64,000 nt of DNA, from the NCBI RefSeq assembly GCF_016859285.1, contig NC_053419.1, positions 9,396,501 to 9,460,500 of the forward strand, written 5' to 3'. The notes under the pieces were generated by a model. It was not told the origin of the DNA. It searched no databases and saw only the letters and a program-made list of their open reading frames with translations. This stretch comes from Xiphias gladius (lineage: Eukaryota; Chordata; Actinopteri; Istiophoriformes; Xiphiidae). The first letter of the stretch is position 1. The number at the start of each line of letters is the position of its first letter. A program made the position numbers and the translations under genes. Shown piece after piece: positions 46,931-59,830 of the stretch.

Positions 46931-49319
46931 TGCTCCCCTGACACAATGTCATGCTTTCAGCTGAGGATTGTTTTGCTCTCATCTCAACTTTTCCTCTCCA
47001 TCTCTGTGTCAAAGGTCAGTCTCCAAACACAAAGGCTGCCAGCAGCTGCTGGACTTACTCACTGCCAAACCATTTGACTGCGCAGCTTATCGGACAATTA
47101 ACATCATTAAAGACTTGTAAGCAAAACATCGTCTGAGTCACTGCTTCTGTCTTAGTCACAACATCAAGAGCTCAAACTATGAAAAAGAAGTAACAGGCTC
47201 AGTTCATCATGTCACTCACTAAGCTGGACTTGGAGATGCTTATTGATTGATGTTTATTGTGATCAACGACAGGCACAGGATATGGTAGTTTAACTGTGCA
47301 ATGTGCTGTCACAATTTTGCGGCTGGGTAGTTCTCAAATATTTCAAACTTTTTAGCCCTGTGTTCTTCCCAGTGGGGATCAAAGACATCCAAGACTTGTT
47401 TGTGAGTTTAAAAACAGGAAATACGTTAAATATCATGTGCTGCACCCAAAGCTAATATCTGGTCTCTTGCTATGAAGCTACCCTGTAATCTTTCCCATGC
47501 AATGTCTAACTGGATTACCTGGTGATACAATTTGTCAATTTATGATTTGTATGACAATGTATGATATGACTTCCCAAAAGCTATTTTGGTAGAGCTATTT
47601 TAGTAGAAGGCGTGTGCCTTTTTTATATTCTTCCTGGAACAACAAACGCTAACAAAGACAGCATGCTGCTATAAACATGGTCAAAATATTGAACCTTATG
47701 AAAAAGAATTTAAAACACTGTGGGTTCTTGACAAACAAACAACGTGGAGATTCCCTTGGGATGCGGTAATATCGGCTAAACTTACACTAAAATAAACATT
47801 TAGTGACAAAACAATGACTATTTTTTAATCACTGTTTCACTCTTTACAACCAATGTATCACCGTAGTTAATAGCCAGTATGCAAAGATAATTTACTTGAT
47901 TGAAGCAATTAAATTCACCAAACTGTTAACAGCTAAATGTAAACAACGGGTTTAACAGTTCTTTCAATATGCTGATAAGTTATTGTTCATGACCTTTAAC
48001 AACTACAACATATCAAGATGCACAAGGTCTTGACTATGCAAGAGAAACTCCACCCCCACTCCAGAGATTTCTTCCTCCCATGCAACTGGTACAACAACAT
48101 CATGTCTTCAACAACGCCTTGTCTTCTTAAAAAAAACAACTGTGAACCTGGGAAGACAAGCAGGGCCTGAGCAATCTATGAAAGAGCCAATTGTAAAGTT
48201 GAACTAATTAAGAGGCCATAATTGAGAGTCATGGACAAAAACTAAGGTCAGAAGGTCAAACTGCCACCTGGTCATTATGTGAGTGGTATATGAATCAGCT
48301 ATTGTTGTCTCCCAAACTGTCTAATTTTGCTTATGCTTATGACTGAGTTTTGTTCTAGTACAAAATCATTCACCAAATAACCTTACTCCCAGGAACCAAG
48401 CTGATGCTCCACATTACGTTATCGTCTGAATTTTCCCCCTACTCGTTACATCTCTTCCACAGTGAACTGAAAGTTGCCGCACCTCGAACTGTGATGTGAT
48501 TATAGTTGCTGTAGAAGCCAGTGGCCTATTAAGGCATTACTCCTTGTTAAGACAAAATTTCGTGAGATAGGCTTGGATCATGTGTAACATACACTACTAA
48601 CAAGAAGTGTGTGAAGACTTTTTCTCCCATTACAAGGAGATTATGAAACAAAAAACACATCTTGAGCACAATATTTTCTCATGTTTGTCACACAGAATCT
48701 AATTGTTACCTGTATTTAGCAATTACCCATAAGGAGACAGAAAGTCTCCAAAGATAGCATTCAACTCTGGTTTGGTTAAACAAATATTGGTTGCCTGATG
48801 TTTTTGCTTTGGTTCAACTCTCTTAAGCCACTCATTTACTCTGTCTGCTCCCACTGGCCAGTGTACATTTGGCATGGAGTGGCTACGGCTGCCTACAGTG
48901 TAATATGGGGGAATTAGTGAGAGCTAGTGGGACTCAATCACGCTAAGGTCACTGACCAAAAATATTAGCTAAAATCGTCTCAAGGCCACACAGAACTGCA
49001 CACTGTGGAGTTGATTCTCAGCGGGCTGGGCCGTACCAGCAACTCTTTTATCTAACAGGGAGTCGTTTAATTGAGTGGTATCTCCCTGCTGTCTCAATGT
49101 CAAGACAGTAGCGCTGTTTCTGGAATTTCTCTTCGTTTTCATGCACAGAGCTCTCATTCCTAACTTGTCCGCCAAATTAAATGACAGAATGCAACGTTTG
49201 TTCATGCCCTCTAGCACAGCATGTACTGTAGAAGCATTTTCTGACCAGTCGCCTCTGTCGACACGACAACATTTTTGTCTGAGGCTCCCAAAACTGTCAT
49301 AAAGCACTGTAGAAAAATA
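46928..49319. other. Intergenic DNA, nothing recognised
   Basis: I see no exon with family resemblance. The 112-codon minus frame at 48969-49307 has no recognisable domain and no splice context. Confidence 0.5.
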
Positions 49320-49640
49320 AATACGATTTATGATATGATATGGCTACAGTTAAAGTTTGGGAAGGTTTAGGAACAAAAACGACTCGGTTGGGTTTAGGGA
49401 AAGATCATGGTTAAAATAACTACCATGGTAAGGTTAGAGAAACATCGTGGTTAGGGTTAAAATGACTGCTTTGTTAAGATTTGGGGACCTTTGTTGTCAT
49501 TGTTACAACAATTGAGCAACGTTACGGAACATCCACGATCACGGTTAAAAGAAAGCAATATTTGAAACTGGAAATGAACAGCGATCTCCTGAGTTTAAAA
49601 CAAACAGTTTGTTGACCCACCCCGACCTCCTCCGCATGCA
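49320..49640 (+). repeat. Tandemly organised fish repeat (ggtttagg...gatcatggtt units)
   Basis: Diverged tandem copies of a unit read as ggtttaggaacaaaaacgac, then gggtttagggaaagatcatg and gttaaaataactac. The second copy reads aaggttagagaaacatcgtg, gttagggttaaaatgactgc. The same kind of unit is widespread in percomorph genomes. The TTAGGG-like words belong to it and are not telomeric. Confidence 0.65.
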
Positions 49641-51281
49641 GACTTTGTTGCTCTACACTAATGTCACCTGATTTGCTCCTTTGGTCCCATCCCAATTACT
49701 TTGGCTGCCAGAGAGCTTTGTCACTTACTATACGTACACATGCTGTAGGTCATTTCGCTGGCGAAAATGACTGATTTTGTCATTTTTCTTGGGAGGACAG
49801 TCTCCTCATTTCTTGCAGTTTTAAAATATCTGATTTTGCAAAATTACATGAAAATGAGCTGATAAATAATTAACCAACTACTTAGTTGTAGTAATAGTGT
49901 TAGTAGTAACAACACCTTATGGAAACTACAGTATTTTCAGTTATTACTTGGTTTCCCTGTTCCCTCTCTCTTTCTCTTTATTTCCCTGTTGTTTCTGTCT
50001 TTCTCTCTTTTGCTACATGAATGAATCACTCCCATGAGAGGAGCTGGAGTGGCACTTCACTCTAAAAAACAAGCAAACTCTTCCCTCCCTTTTGGCACTA
50101 GTGTTTACAGAAGAGCTGTTTGTGGCCCAGTTTCAGATCACAAATTGCTGTTGATGAATTTAAAAAAATCTTATATTCCATTGTCCTGATATTCATGTGA
50201 AAATTACTAAATCCAATTGAAGGATTACGTGTTAATCTGAGAACTGAGGCCATCTTCAATCTTATGAAATACTTTCAAATCAAGTCAGAAATGCTTGGCA
50301 GTCTGGCTCAAATAAAGGCAGTTTTTGTTTTAGGTTTCACTTCCTGACAACTCGACATTTCAGAACTGCAATGTTTCCACCAGACAGAGGATGATTTGTG
50401 GCTATTATAAAACAGCCACTTCTAAAACATTTGTTACAGTCAAACTGCACCCACAAACTGTCTCAAAATTCTTGTAGTATCAGTTACTTCAGAGGATTAC
50501 ACAAATCATCTGCAAAGCAACATTTTTCATGTCAAACTGAGGCAAAAACAGTTCCAAGGGATTTTATAATAGTTGTATCACAACAAACAAAAATTGGGCC
50601 CGAGTCAGTCAGCAAGCTGAAAAATTAGAGCTACACACACAGAGGACCCCTCCCATAACAATCTGTCTGTTTCAAAACACATTTCAAGTCCTGGAAAAAA
50701 GTGGCGGGAATTAATGGACAACGTGCAAACGCAGACAGGCAGGAATGTTTGCCGTGACTCGTTAGTGACGCACTATTTGTTGTTGTGTCATGCTGCAGTG
50801 CAGTTATTGTTGAGTTGTTGGAGGGGGGACACTTTGCACTTGTTTAGCAGGGGGCAGTGTTAGAGGAGGGAGGGGTTTTGTTGCGAGAATGAAAAGACGA
50901 GGGTGTTCTCCTTTCGCTTCCTTCTTTTCCTGAAAGCGTCCCCCCCCCAAAACGTTCTGTTCTGTCTCCCTCTCCCCCAACACTCTTGTTGTTCCTAATG
51001 TCTTTCCTGTGGAGGGCTAGGACCTGTTCCCACACCGTGTAGGACATCCCTCTGACTCACACACAAGGAAAATACACCCTGCTCCTAGTACATAAAGACC
51101 TACATACTGTAGCAGTCTGGCCAAATACTTAATGTACAGAATAAAGTGAAAGGTTTGAAGAACTTACATTAAGTTTTAAACATTTTAGAACAACTTCCAT
51201 CATCATTAAGATCATTAATCATTAAATGGTGAAATACAAATTATGTTTTGGCAGTGATGTTGAGTAAGTTAAGAGTTTGAT
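49641..51281. other. Intergenic DNA, nothing recognised
   Basis: It contains a stretch rich in CpG and TGAC words around 50,700-50,790 and a G/C-run region at about 50,820-50,990. No coding or RNA gene is supported. Confidence 0.5.
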
Positions 51282-51319
51282 CCAGGCAAAGAAATAAACC
51301 TTTTTATTTCTTTGCCTGG
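51282..51319. repeat. Perfect inverted repeat, 17-bp arms and 4-base loop
   Basis: CCAGGCAAAGAAATAAA (51282-51298), loop CCTT, then its exact reverse complement (51303-51319). It is not part of any repeat I recognise. Confidence 0.95.
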
Positions 51320-52494
51320 CCAGAGGCCATTTCTTTACATATTTTGGTCTTTTTTAAATGGAAATTTTGAACTAAGAAGTGACTTGTTTTTGTGGCCTTG
51401 TAGCTCTGAGGTTTGTTATAACTTCTTGGTCTTTGCTGGAAAGGTTTTCCACAGAACTCTGTCACTCTTCTGATAATTTTCCATTCTTATTTTGTTACCA
51501 TATTGGCTGTTTTATTTAATATTATCCAGTAGTAACACTGATCGGTGTTTTTTTCTATTGTCGGCAATGTGGGGCTGCCAGTTTTATTGGTTCAGGCTGA
51601 GTATTTGCTTGTTCTGGGACCATGTGACTTTAAATTGTTTCTCTCAGAACACTTGAAAGACTTGCCTGGTCAAAAAGCAACAGTGGCCCGAGGAGGACAA
51701 TTGTCCGATAGCTGACCAAAAACAAATGTGAACATGTTAAAACGGCAGTTGTTACACAATCAGTTTTTTTTATTCAAAAGCCATTTCCTGAACTTCCAAT
51801 TGTATTTTCCCCAGACCTCCTATCAATTTCTGGACTGTATTCAATCCAACAAAAGTCTGGGTGAAGATAAAAAAAAATGTTCAATGAGAGAGTTAAAAAA
51901 TACACAGAGGTGAAGTTAGTAGGTTAATATCTTTCAACAGCGCCTATTATGTAAACTTCTGGCAAAGCATATTGTGTTAGATAAGCCTGCAAAATACAAG
52001 AGCAAAGTTTGGAGTAAATCCTCCCTGTATGCCACTTAGGAGGAGGGAACACAAAGCTTATTTCCTGTTTGTGTCGCATTCAAACCCCTCCCCTCCATTT
52101 CCTTCCCTGAGGTTCAATTGTGCACCTGCGCCTGAAGGCCAACATAAACACTTTCAGCTGCACAGCACTCGACTGGGAGCTGAATTCATCAGCCAAACAA
52201 CAACACATGTGGAGAGACAATACAGCTCCTGGGTGAAAACAAGTTTGTTTTTCACTGATGCTTGACAGTATGAATAGAAAGTCCAGGATGCCTTCAGATT
52301 CCTTTGCGTTTCTCTCGTACAGTGTTGACTGTTTACATATGGTCAGTGGGATGAATATAGATGTTATATCCATCTTATTATGTTGAGGAATGAAAGGAAT
52401 GTGAGCAGCTGCTCTACTCTTTGTTAAACTACAAGGATTCTGGGTCACAGTGACAGATGTTATGGCACATAACAAGGTGTTGCAGTATAGGAAA
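51320..52494. other. Intergenic DNA, nothing recognised
   Basis: AT-rich sequence with short frames only. No splice-bounded coding segment was found on either strand. Confidence 0.5.
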
Positions 52495-52550
52495 TTAGTT
52501 AGTTAGGAACTTTATTGTCCACACTGTGGAAAATTGTCTTTGTCTTCATC
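52495..52550 (+). repeat. Short retroelement-tail-like motif
   Basis: ggaactttattgtccacact followed by gtggaaaattgtctttgtct matches the 'tttattgatcccc..ggggaaatt' tail motif that is scattered through teleost genomes. Only the tail is present. Confidence 0.4.
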
Positions 52551-53500
52551 ACAAATTAAAAGGAGCAGGTCTAGACGAAGAATTCCACTCTGCCCTCTGC
52601 TGAAACCATTATGTGACATAATCCACTTCAAGCCATGAAGTTATTGAAAAACAGGGCAACCAGGCAAACGGTGCAAAGTCAGAGGTAAAATTCCCATATT
52701 TTTTCAAATAATCAGGTCACTGATGTTTTAAAAATCATGCAGTGGTTATGTTTGAATACAGTTCAGGGCTTCGTGAGCACTGATTTAGAGCAGTGATTAA
52801 AATGTTGAAAATAGAGTAGTCTGCAGTTATTATCAACACTACATGAGTCAGTCATATCTTCCATGGCCATGGCACAGCAAACCAGCATTATTATATTAGT
52901 CACTAGACATTGGTTGGCAAGGCAACAACACCTTTTGTAGATGGACCCTCCGTGGCATAGAATTTGTTTACAAATGGCCTTTTGAAATTGCATAAAGGGC
53001 TTAACATTTTCAGCTAAGGCTTTTCATATTTTGTGGTGCCCAAAACACTAACCAAAGTGTGCTAAGCGCTCCAGGGACTTGAGGGAAAATCTATGTGTGG
53101 GCTTCGTGATTGGCGGCGACACCTTTCACATACGACATAGATATAGAAATATTAATTATAGCAGCTTTAGCATTTGTACATAAACCCCGGCTAATTACTC
53201 AAGGAAAGAAAACATGGCTATCTCCTGTCTCTTTCATCAACCGCTCTTGCACTCTGGGTTTTTTCTCACGCAGCAGGATTGTTCAGTCATTATAAGGAGT
53301 CTGCAGGATGTCCTCAGATTGTTTACACCACTAATGAGAATTAAGTCGTTGTGAAGAAGAGCAATTTTTTCCGCATTTTGAATCGTCTCATAAAAAGCAG
53401 AGTCATTGATCAACCACTGTGAAGGGTGAAGTAGATTTGCTTTGAAAACACCAACAGAGTTCCCCGGAAAGAATCCTATTTGGTTTGGAACGTGTAGAGG

Positions 53501-53537
<37 letters not shown>

Positions 53538-55900
53538 CACATACACTACATTCCCTCCCACTAAATTCAGTGCCACATCTGCAGACAGTGTAGGAGTGGT
53601 TTACTGTAAAACCACCAGATCTACAGTGAAATTACAGAAGTAAATCAAAACACTTGCAGGCTGTGCTTGCTCGTAGATGTATCCTTACTTTTTTTTTTAG
53701 TAAGAGCGTGGGCAGCTCACATCCCACCTCAGACCTCTATTGGGTTTAACGCTTTATTGGGAGGATTTGGAGGCAGCAGTGTTTGTGCTTCATACAGATA
53801 TGGAGCTGGTAGAAAGGCAAGCGTGCCTACGCTGTGTCTTTAAAAACATAAATAAGTGTTTCACTGACTCCTTTTAAATATTTACCTTTCATGGGTCGTC
53901 AGCTTTAATTAGACAGAGAATAGGGTCATGAGAGGAGGGATAATTGAGACCAAGAGAGATGCAAGAGAGTGAGATGTGAACTGGTTGTGAACCAGAGTCA
54001 GACTTTTACATTACAAATGAAGACTAAGGCCACACTCCAAATGGATATGAATATCTTTTTTAAAAAACTATTATTAAAAGTTATTATGATTGTGATTATG
54101 ATTATTTTACAAAAACAGAACAAACAGACAAAAGGAAAACAGACAGGGTCATCAAAGATAAAGTAAAATGCGTAACATCATGTATAAGATGGGAAAAAAA
54201 AAGAAAAAGGGTTTCATTTCAGTATCAAGGTCCATGACTGTCGTTTCTAATCATAGGGGACCTCATGATCCATGACTCTTACATACACAAAGCTAAAGTA
54301 CTTTTCAGAAAAGTAAACAAAGTTCTTCAAACCTATTAATATTTGGTGAAGAGATAATTTCCGATTCTAAAATCCAGTCTTTTCCAGGGTTTTTTTTCAC
54401 AGTTTTTAGTGACACGTCACAGAGAGAAAGTCCATCTTTCCATAGCATGAATTTCCTGAACTATTTCTGTCAAATCAAGGATTGTTGGTGACTCCTGTCG
54501 CAGCCATTTGCTGGTTACTGCTTTTTTACTCACTGCTAGTAGTATTTGTAATAAATATCAGTTCTGCTTTTTGGGCCCAGTTGGTAAATCCCAGAATGGA
54601 AAGAAAAGGTTACATTTCCATAAAATCTTTACTAATGTGACAAAAACATTTTTTCTGTTCTACTGCACATTTTCCTTAAAGATGAAAAACTGAGGTCCTA
54701 CATAATAAAAACAAAATAAGTTACATCATCAATAAGGAAAAAGTTGTCTTACTTCTGGAGTGACAAAACACTCGAACAGCATATTGCTTAAGGTTAAGTC
54801 TTTTTTTTAAAATTCTCAGTGCAGTGATTCATTTTTGTCATGGATTTTTTTTTTTAAACAGTTTGCACATTTTTTGTCAGAACATTTAGCCTGAGGAAGT
54901 CTAGTTGCTTTACGTCTTTTCACAGGTACCTATCATATTTTATGTGCTCACTGTACTGTATGACTATATGACTTCAAATATCTTAAATGTATGCACATAA
55001 GTGTCAGGCACTTAAAAACTCTCTAACATAGAAAAGATGAAAAATAAGTTGAAATTAATCGACCATCAGATATTCAAACAAATGTAGCTATAGTCTCTTG
55101 TGAGCTGTGGTATACAATAATGTAAAGCAGATGTAGGTCAATGTAAGGAATGTAAGGTTTGTCTATCCAAAGGGGGGGTGAGGTGTGTGTGTGTCTGTGC
55201 ATGTGAAAGTGGGTCATGTATGTGAATGTGTGTGCGTACCCTCCATCCTCAGAGGATATCTGTGTGTGTGACATGGAAGTTAAGGGCACATCCAGGAAAC
55301 ACGCCCTCTGTCCGACTGCCATCCATCACCAGCAGCTCTCACAAACGAAGTGGGAGAGGGTCAAAACTGGAAGAAGAGGAGGAAGAAGAGGATGAGGAGT
55401 GGGTGTCTTTTTGGCCTCACTCAGAGAGCAGGCTAATCCAAATTTTCCCTCAAATTTGTGGTGTTATTCAACAGTTATTTCTAAGTTCAAGTAGTTTGAG
55501 CCACTCACAAAGTTAATCCTCACTAAGGGGGGGATTACTTGAATTCTGTTTGTTTCCTCTTTTAGCTTGGGTTATATAACCAGGTGACTACACTGGCTCT
55601 ATTCCTGATGAACTTTGCAGTGAGCACATTATCCATATCAGGTACAGAAAACACAAAAACACAAGAGATTACTGGTACAAGGAGGCAGTTGTTTATATGT
55701 GATAGGCAACAGTTCCTCTCGCTTGGTCTGATGCCTCTTTACATGTTCATATCTGTTGGTAACAGAAGGAGAAAGCACACACAGACGATGACTGTTCAAA
55801 CCTTAGTCACCAATTATGTGATCAAACACCTGCATTTCCCTTTTGTTTCACCAAATAAAATCCAAAACAAACCGTAAACAGCAAAAAATGAACATTTTAT
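52551..55900. other. Intergenic DNA with one microsatellite
   Basis: It holds an (AC)n run at about 53502-53534 and a purine (GGA/GAA)n tract at about 55366-55400. No coding frame resembles a protein I know. Confidence 0.5.
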
Positions 55901-57120
55901 GTGCTGTAAAACTTGGCATACATCCACAGATCAGCTGTCTTCAAGCCTGACTCATAATGGAGCCTCTGATCGGCAGCTCCTGTCATTACATGGCTGCTGT
56001 TGCCGTCGGTGAAAATGATACCTTTTCTTCCCATCTAAGCCTTGCTGTAAGAACACAATTCAAAGGTCATAAGGTTTAAAAGTAAGATGGATCACTTAAA
56101 GGAAAGAGGGAGTGTGAGTGACTAAGTTACACAAGGAGCATGTGAATGGGTGGGGGACAGTGTGCATGTGTCGAGGCTGTGTTACTATAGAGGAGTGGTG
56201 ATGAAGGGGCCACATGCATTTGACTCATGCACTGTGTTTTTGAGAAATCAAAGTGTCTTAAAAACTAATCTGAGGCGCCTTGTTGACCCCTGCTGAGAAA
56301 AAAAGAATTGTGTAAATACTGTATGATGTTAAAATCTGTCTGAGGACCTTTTCTCTCTCACCTCTCTGCTGACAAATACTGAAACGTGTTTACTCTGCAT
56401 CATTCCTACTGTGTTTTCTTTAGGTTATGATCACCTACGACAGATTTCACCCATAACTCTAGAAAAAGTAAAGGAAGTGACAGCTGTTGCTTAACCCACA
56501 TATTCCCTTGCTGCAATCTTTTTCTTTTTTTGTATTTTATGACCTTTGGGCGTCTTGGCCTTGGCTCTCTCTCTCAGATTATCAGACACATATTGTCTCC
56601 AGACTGGGTCAGGGGGCTTCCAGTAGCTGAGTCAGACCTCTTACTGGAAGCCCGTGAGTCACTCATCTTCTCCCTTCACCCCCCCCACCCCCATGTATCC
56701 ACTACTCCTCTCAACCTGAGCTGTCCCCCCATGCGTGTCTCTCAATTCAGGTCCTCCGTGCATTTAAACCCAAATAAAAGGGTCAGATAATGTGTGTTGG
56801 GATTTACTATTATGCAGCTAGGGTCGTTCTTTCTTTGCTGTTTACAGTTTTTCAACATACGAGTGCATGCATTACTCAGAGAAAGGAATGTCACCATAAA
56901 AGCCTCCCACCCCTCTGCCCCCAACCCAGTATACCCCATCATCTCCCCTCCCCCCGATTCTCGGGCTTCCCCCCCCAGACCTCCCCACCCCCCCGTTCCC
57001 GAACTGTAATGATCTCACCCAGCTGTCACTGTGTAATCCCACCCTCACTCACTGCAGCACACAGATCGGCTGCTGCTGGCGACTGACATCATTTGTTTTG
57101 TCTGTGTCACTATTTCCCTG
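55901..57120. other. Intergenic DNA with candidate conserved blocks and a C-rich tract
   Basis: The block 55925-56045 is of higher complexity than its surroundings. The stretch 56655-57010 is strongly C-rich on the plus strand, with C-runs at 56950-56955, 56969-56976, 56983-56986 and 56988-56994. No gene is supported. Confidence 0.4.
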
Positions 57121-59279
57121 AAATCCAAAACACACTGCCCCTCAGATCGAAGTCTTTAGAAATTTCCTCAATGTAAAAATAGTTCAAAGGACTAGCTTTG
57201 TGACAGTTTTATTTTTTTTACCGTAGAAGTGGAAATAAATGGGATTATATGGTACCACTCCGGTTCAAAGGAAAAAGTAGAAGAACCTTTCGATTTTTCC
57301 AACAGACAAACTCTCCTGGATGACTCGTTTATATAAATGAGAAAAATAGGGTCAAAATATTTAAAAAACACAGTTCATCCCTGATCACTAATAATAGCCT
57401 AAAAACATACAATTGAGTTGAATCCTTCCCGACAACATCTCAAGAAAATCTTAAACCTGCAAAAACTGATTTTTTTGGCCACTTGGTAGCACAGAAAGAG
57501 GCTATAAACACAACACCGACATTTTATCACCTTCTAAGTTGACATGTCAAACTTGTTAGCTAATAGTTTCTTATTAACACATCCTGGAGATAAAGAACAA
57601 CATGAGCATTCCTTTGAAATTGTGTCGCTGGCCACATGATGAATGTAAGTCTACTATTCATTCTAATTTTGACTCTGTTTTTGGTCTCTGCTTACTGCCG
57701 AGGGAAGCAGCTAGTTGCCCACTTTGTCTGGTGTTTGGTGATGAGCAGGTAGCGTCAAAGCTTAGAGCTTAGCATTTCGATTTTTCTCTTTGCTTTTTAG
57801 CAGTTGCCTGCTGTTGCCAGAAACGATGCCACGAGAGCAGTGAGAGTCAGTCGAAACAGTGAAGATGCGGCCCACAGACCAAAACAGTGAGCTGAAAGGA
57901 TGCTTTGTGTAGTTGAGGGGAACTGCAGAGATGGGTGCAAATTCTCCAGGGGTTCATCAATATGTTCATATAAAAATAGTGTTATAGCCACTTGACTATA
58001 ATAACCATGATAAAGTAATGCTGGTGTATTGTGGATTGCACAGGTGTCAATAATGAACTGGTAACTCGTTGCAATTAGAAATGGTGTCTTTTATGCACCT
58101 ATGCAAGACAATATAAATATTACAGTTGGTATTATTTAAACATTTACTATGCCTTATTACAAAATGTTCCCACCATTGTCTACATGGTATTAAGACATGC
58201 TTTTTATCTTTAATTGTTCAACGCTCCCATGATGACTGTTCAGTGTCAAAGTGAATTCACTACTGTCTGAATTTAGAGTCGAGACCATACTGGGACGTAT
58301 GAATAATGTTTATGGAGTCACCCACGTACACCTGTATGTGAAGTGCAGGTGTCACCTGTAAGACAAGCCACAGGTGCAGCTCCAATAAAATAAAAAAAAG
58401 TCACAATGATTTCTCATTTCACCTATGTGTTCCTTAGTTTTTTTCCCAAATTGTAGGCAATTTACAGTGAATTTACAATTGCATTGCATTGATTTCACCA
58501 AGAAACTTTTTCCCGTCAGTGTATGTTGGCATGGTGACTAAGAATCACGGTCAACACTCCCTACTTCCTTTGTTCCTCCTGATTATGCTTTCAACGTCTG
58601 AATGAGTAGTATTGATCAATAATGTGAAATTTGTTTGTGAGTGAGATGTGTCAGCAAGAGGATGCGTGTTTCTCTGGTGTATTTACCGCAGATACAGAAC
58701 AACTCATGTAAAGTGTACTTTACTTCACATCAGCTCTGTCCATTTACACAGGGGCACAGATTAGTTTTTCTTCTCTTCACCCACTACCTGACCATCTTCT
58801 AGCTAGACAATGTGGGCACACAAGAAGCAGAAATAACCCAAACTCAATTAACCACCTGTTCATTTAACCAATTTGTGACCTAAGTTTGAATCTTGCTGGA
58901 TGTTCCCATCCTGTTTATCCACTATTAAATTCTCTACTGTCGTAAGACAAATAAGTAATTAAAGTCACACTAAGAAGACAGTGTGTGGCTAGTTCTCTTT
59001 CGTTGTGTTAGGGAAGGATTATGAGCCTGAGTAAAATGGCTTTCACTCTACCATTAAAAGATCAATGGTTTCTGAAGGTTTTAAGGTTTACGTGTTTTGT
59101 ATTTAAGGACGCATAATGAATGAATTCATGAGAACATAAAAATAAAAGTAACTGTATGTTAGACACATCCATAAAACAAATATTTTGGGTAATAGAGAGT
59201 GTGATGGTTTCTTCAGGCTGGCCACCAGCTGAGGTTAATCTTATCAACACTGACAATCATTAACTTTGAAACCCTTAAT
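57121..59279. other. Intergenic DNA with an E-box cluster
   Basis: Mostly unremarkable AT-rich DNA. Four CACCTG/CAGGTG E-boxes lie within 48 bases at 58329-58376. Confidence 0.5.
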
Positions 59280-59830
59280 TGAAATGCCACTCTGACAGAA
59301 AGTCATCCTCAATAGCACTCTGGTGGCTGTGGGCGTCGAGCGGCCAATCGAAAAGCCAAATCCCATGAGGGCCCTCACCGAACGTTGCCACGGTCAAGTA
59401 CCACCGGAAGAAGAGGCATGTGTGTGTGTGCATGGCTAACTTTTGTTTCAGCGCATTTGCGATCCACGCACAGCTGATTGCAGCCGAAAGCTGTGCGCTC
59501 AGGTGCCTGGTGTAGGAGTTGGGTTATTGAAATGAGAAAACCCTGCAGCCTGTAAGATTCAGAGATCAGCTATTCTCGCCTGAATGGCGATGTGTCAGAA
59601 TGTAAGAGGCGTCAGTGATCAAAAAAAAATGAGCGCCGCCCACAACCTCGGGGCCCGGCTGTACTGTACATCTAATGCTGTGTTTATGTAATTTCATGTT
59701 TATGCAATGAAAAGGACTCGACTGGGCTGAGGTGGATGGCAGCAGTGCAGTGGTAGTTGAGGGGATGGGTATGGTGTGCACCCACCTTGCTTTAATTACC
59801 ATATTTCAGGACAAATTAGACTGTTGGAGG
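59280..59830. promoter_or_regulatory. Candidate distal regulatory block
   Basis: GC- and CpG-richer than its flanks, high complexity, no coding frame. It carries homeodomain-type TAATTA and GC-rich words and lies about 1.7 kb upstream of the CpG-rich promoter at 61.2-61.7 kb. The regulatory role is inferred from composition and position only. Confidence 0.3.

Noticed and set aside
48969..49307. 112-codon minus-strand frame, with an opposing 75-codon frame
   Set aside because: No known motif, no convincing splice sites or promoter, and typical chance length for a frame in this region.
49371..49460. TTAGGG-like words suggesting interstitial telomeric repeat
   Set aside because: The words are irregular parts of a longer dispersed fish repeat unit, not tandem hexamers.
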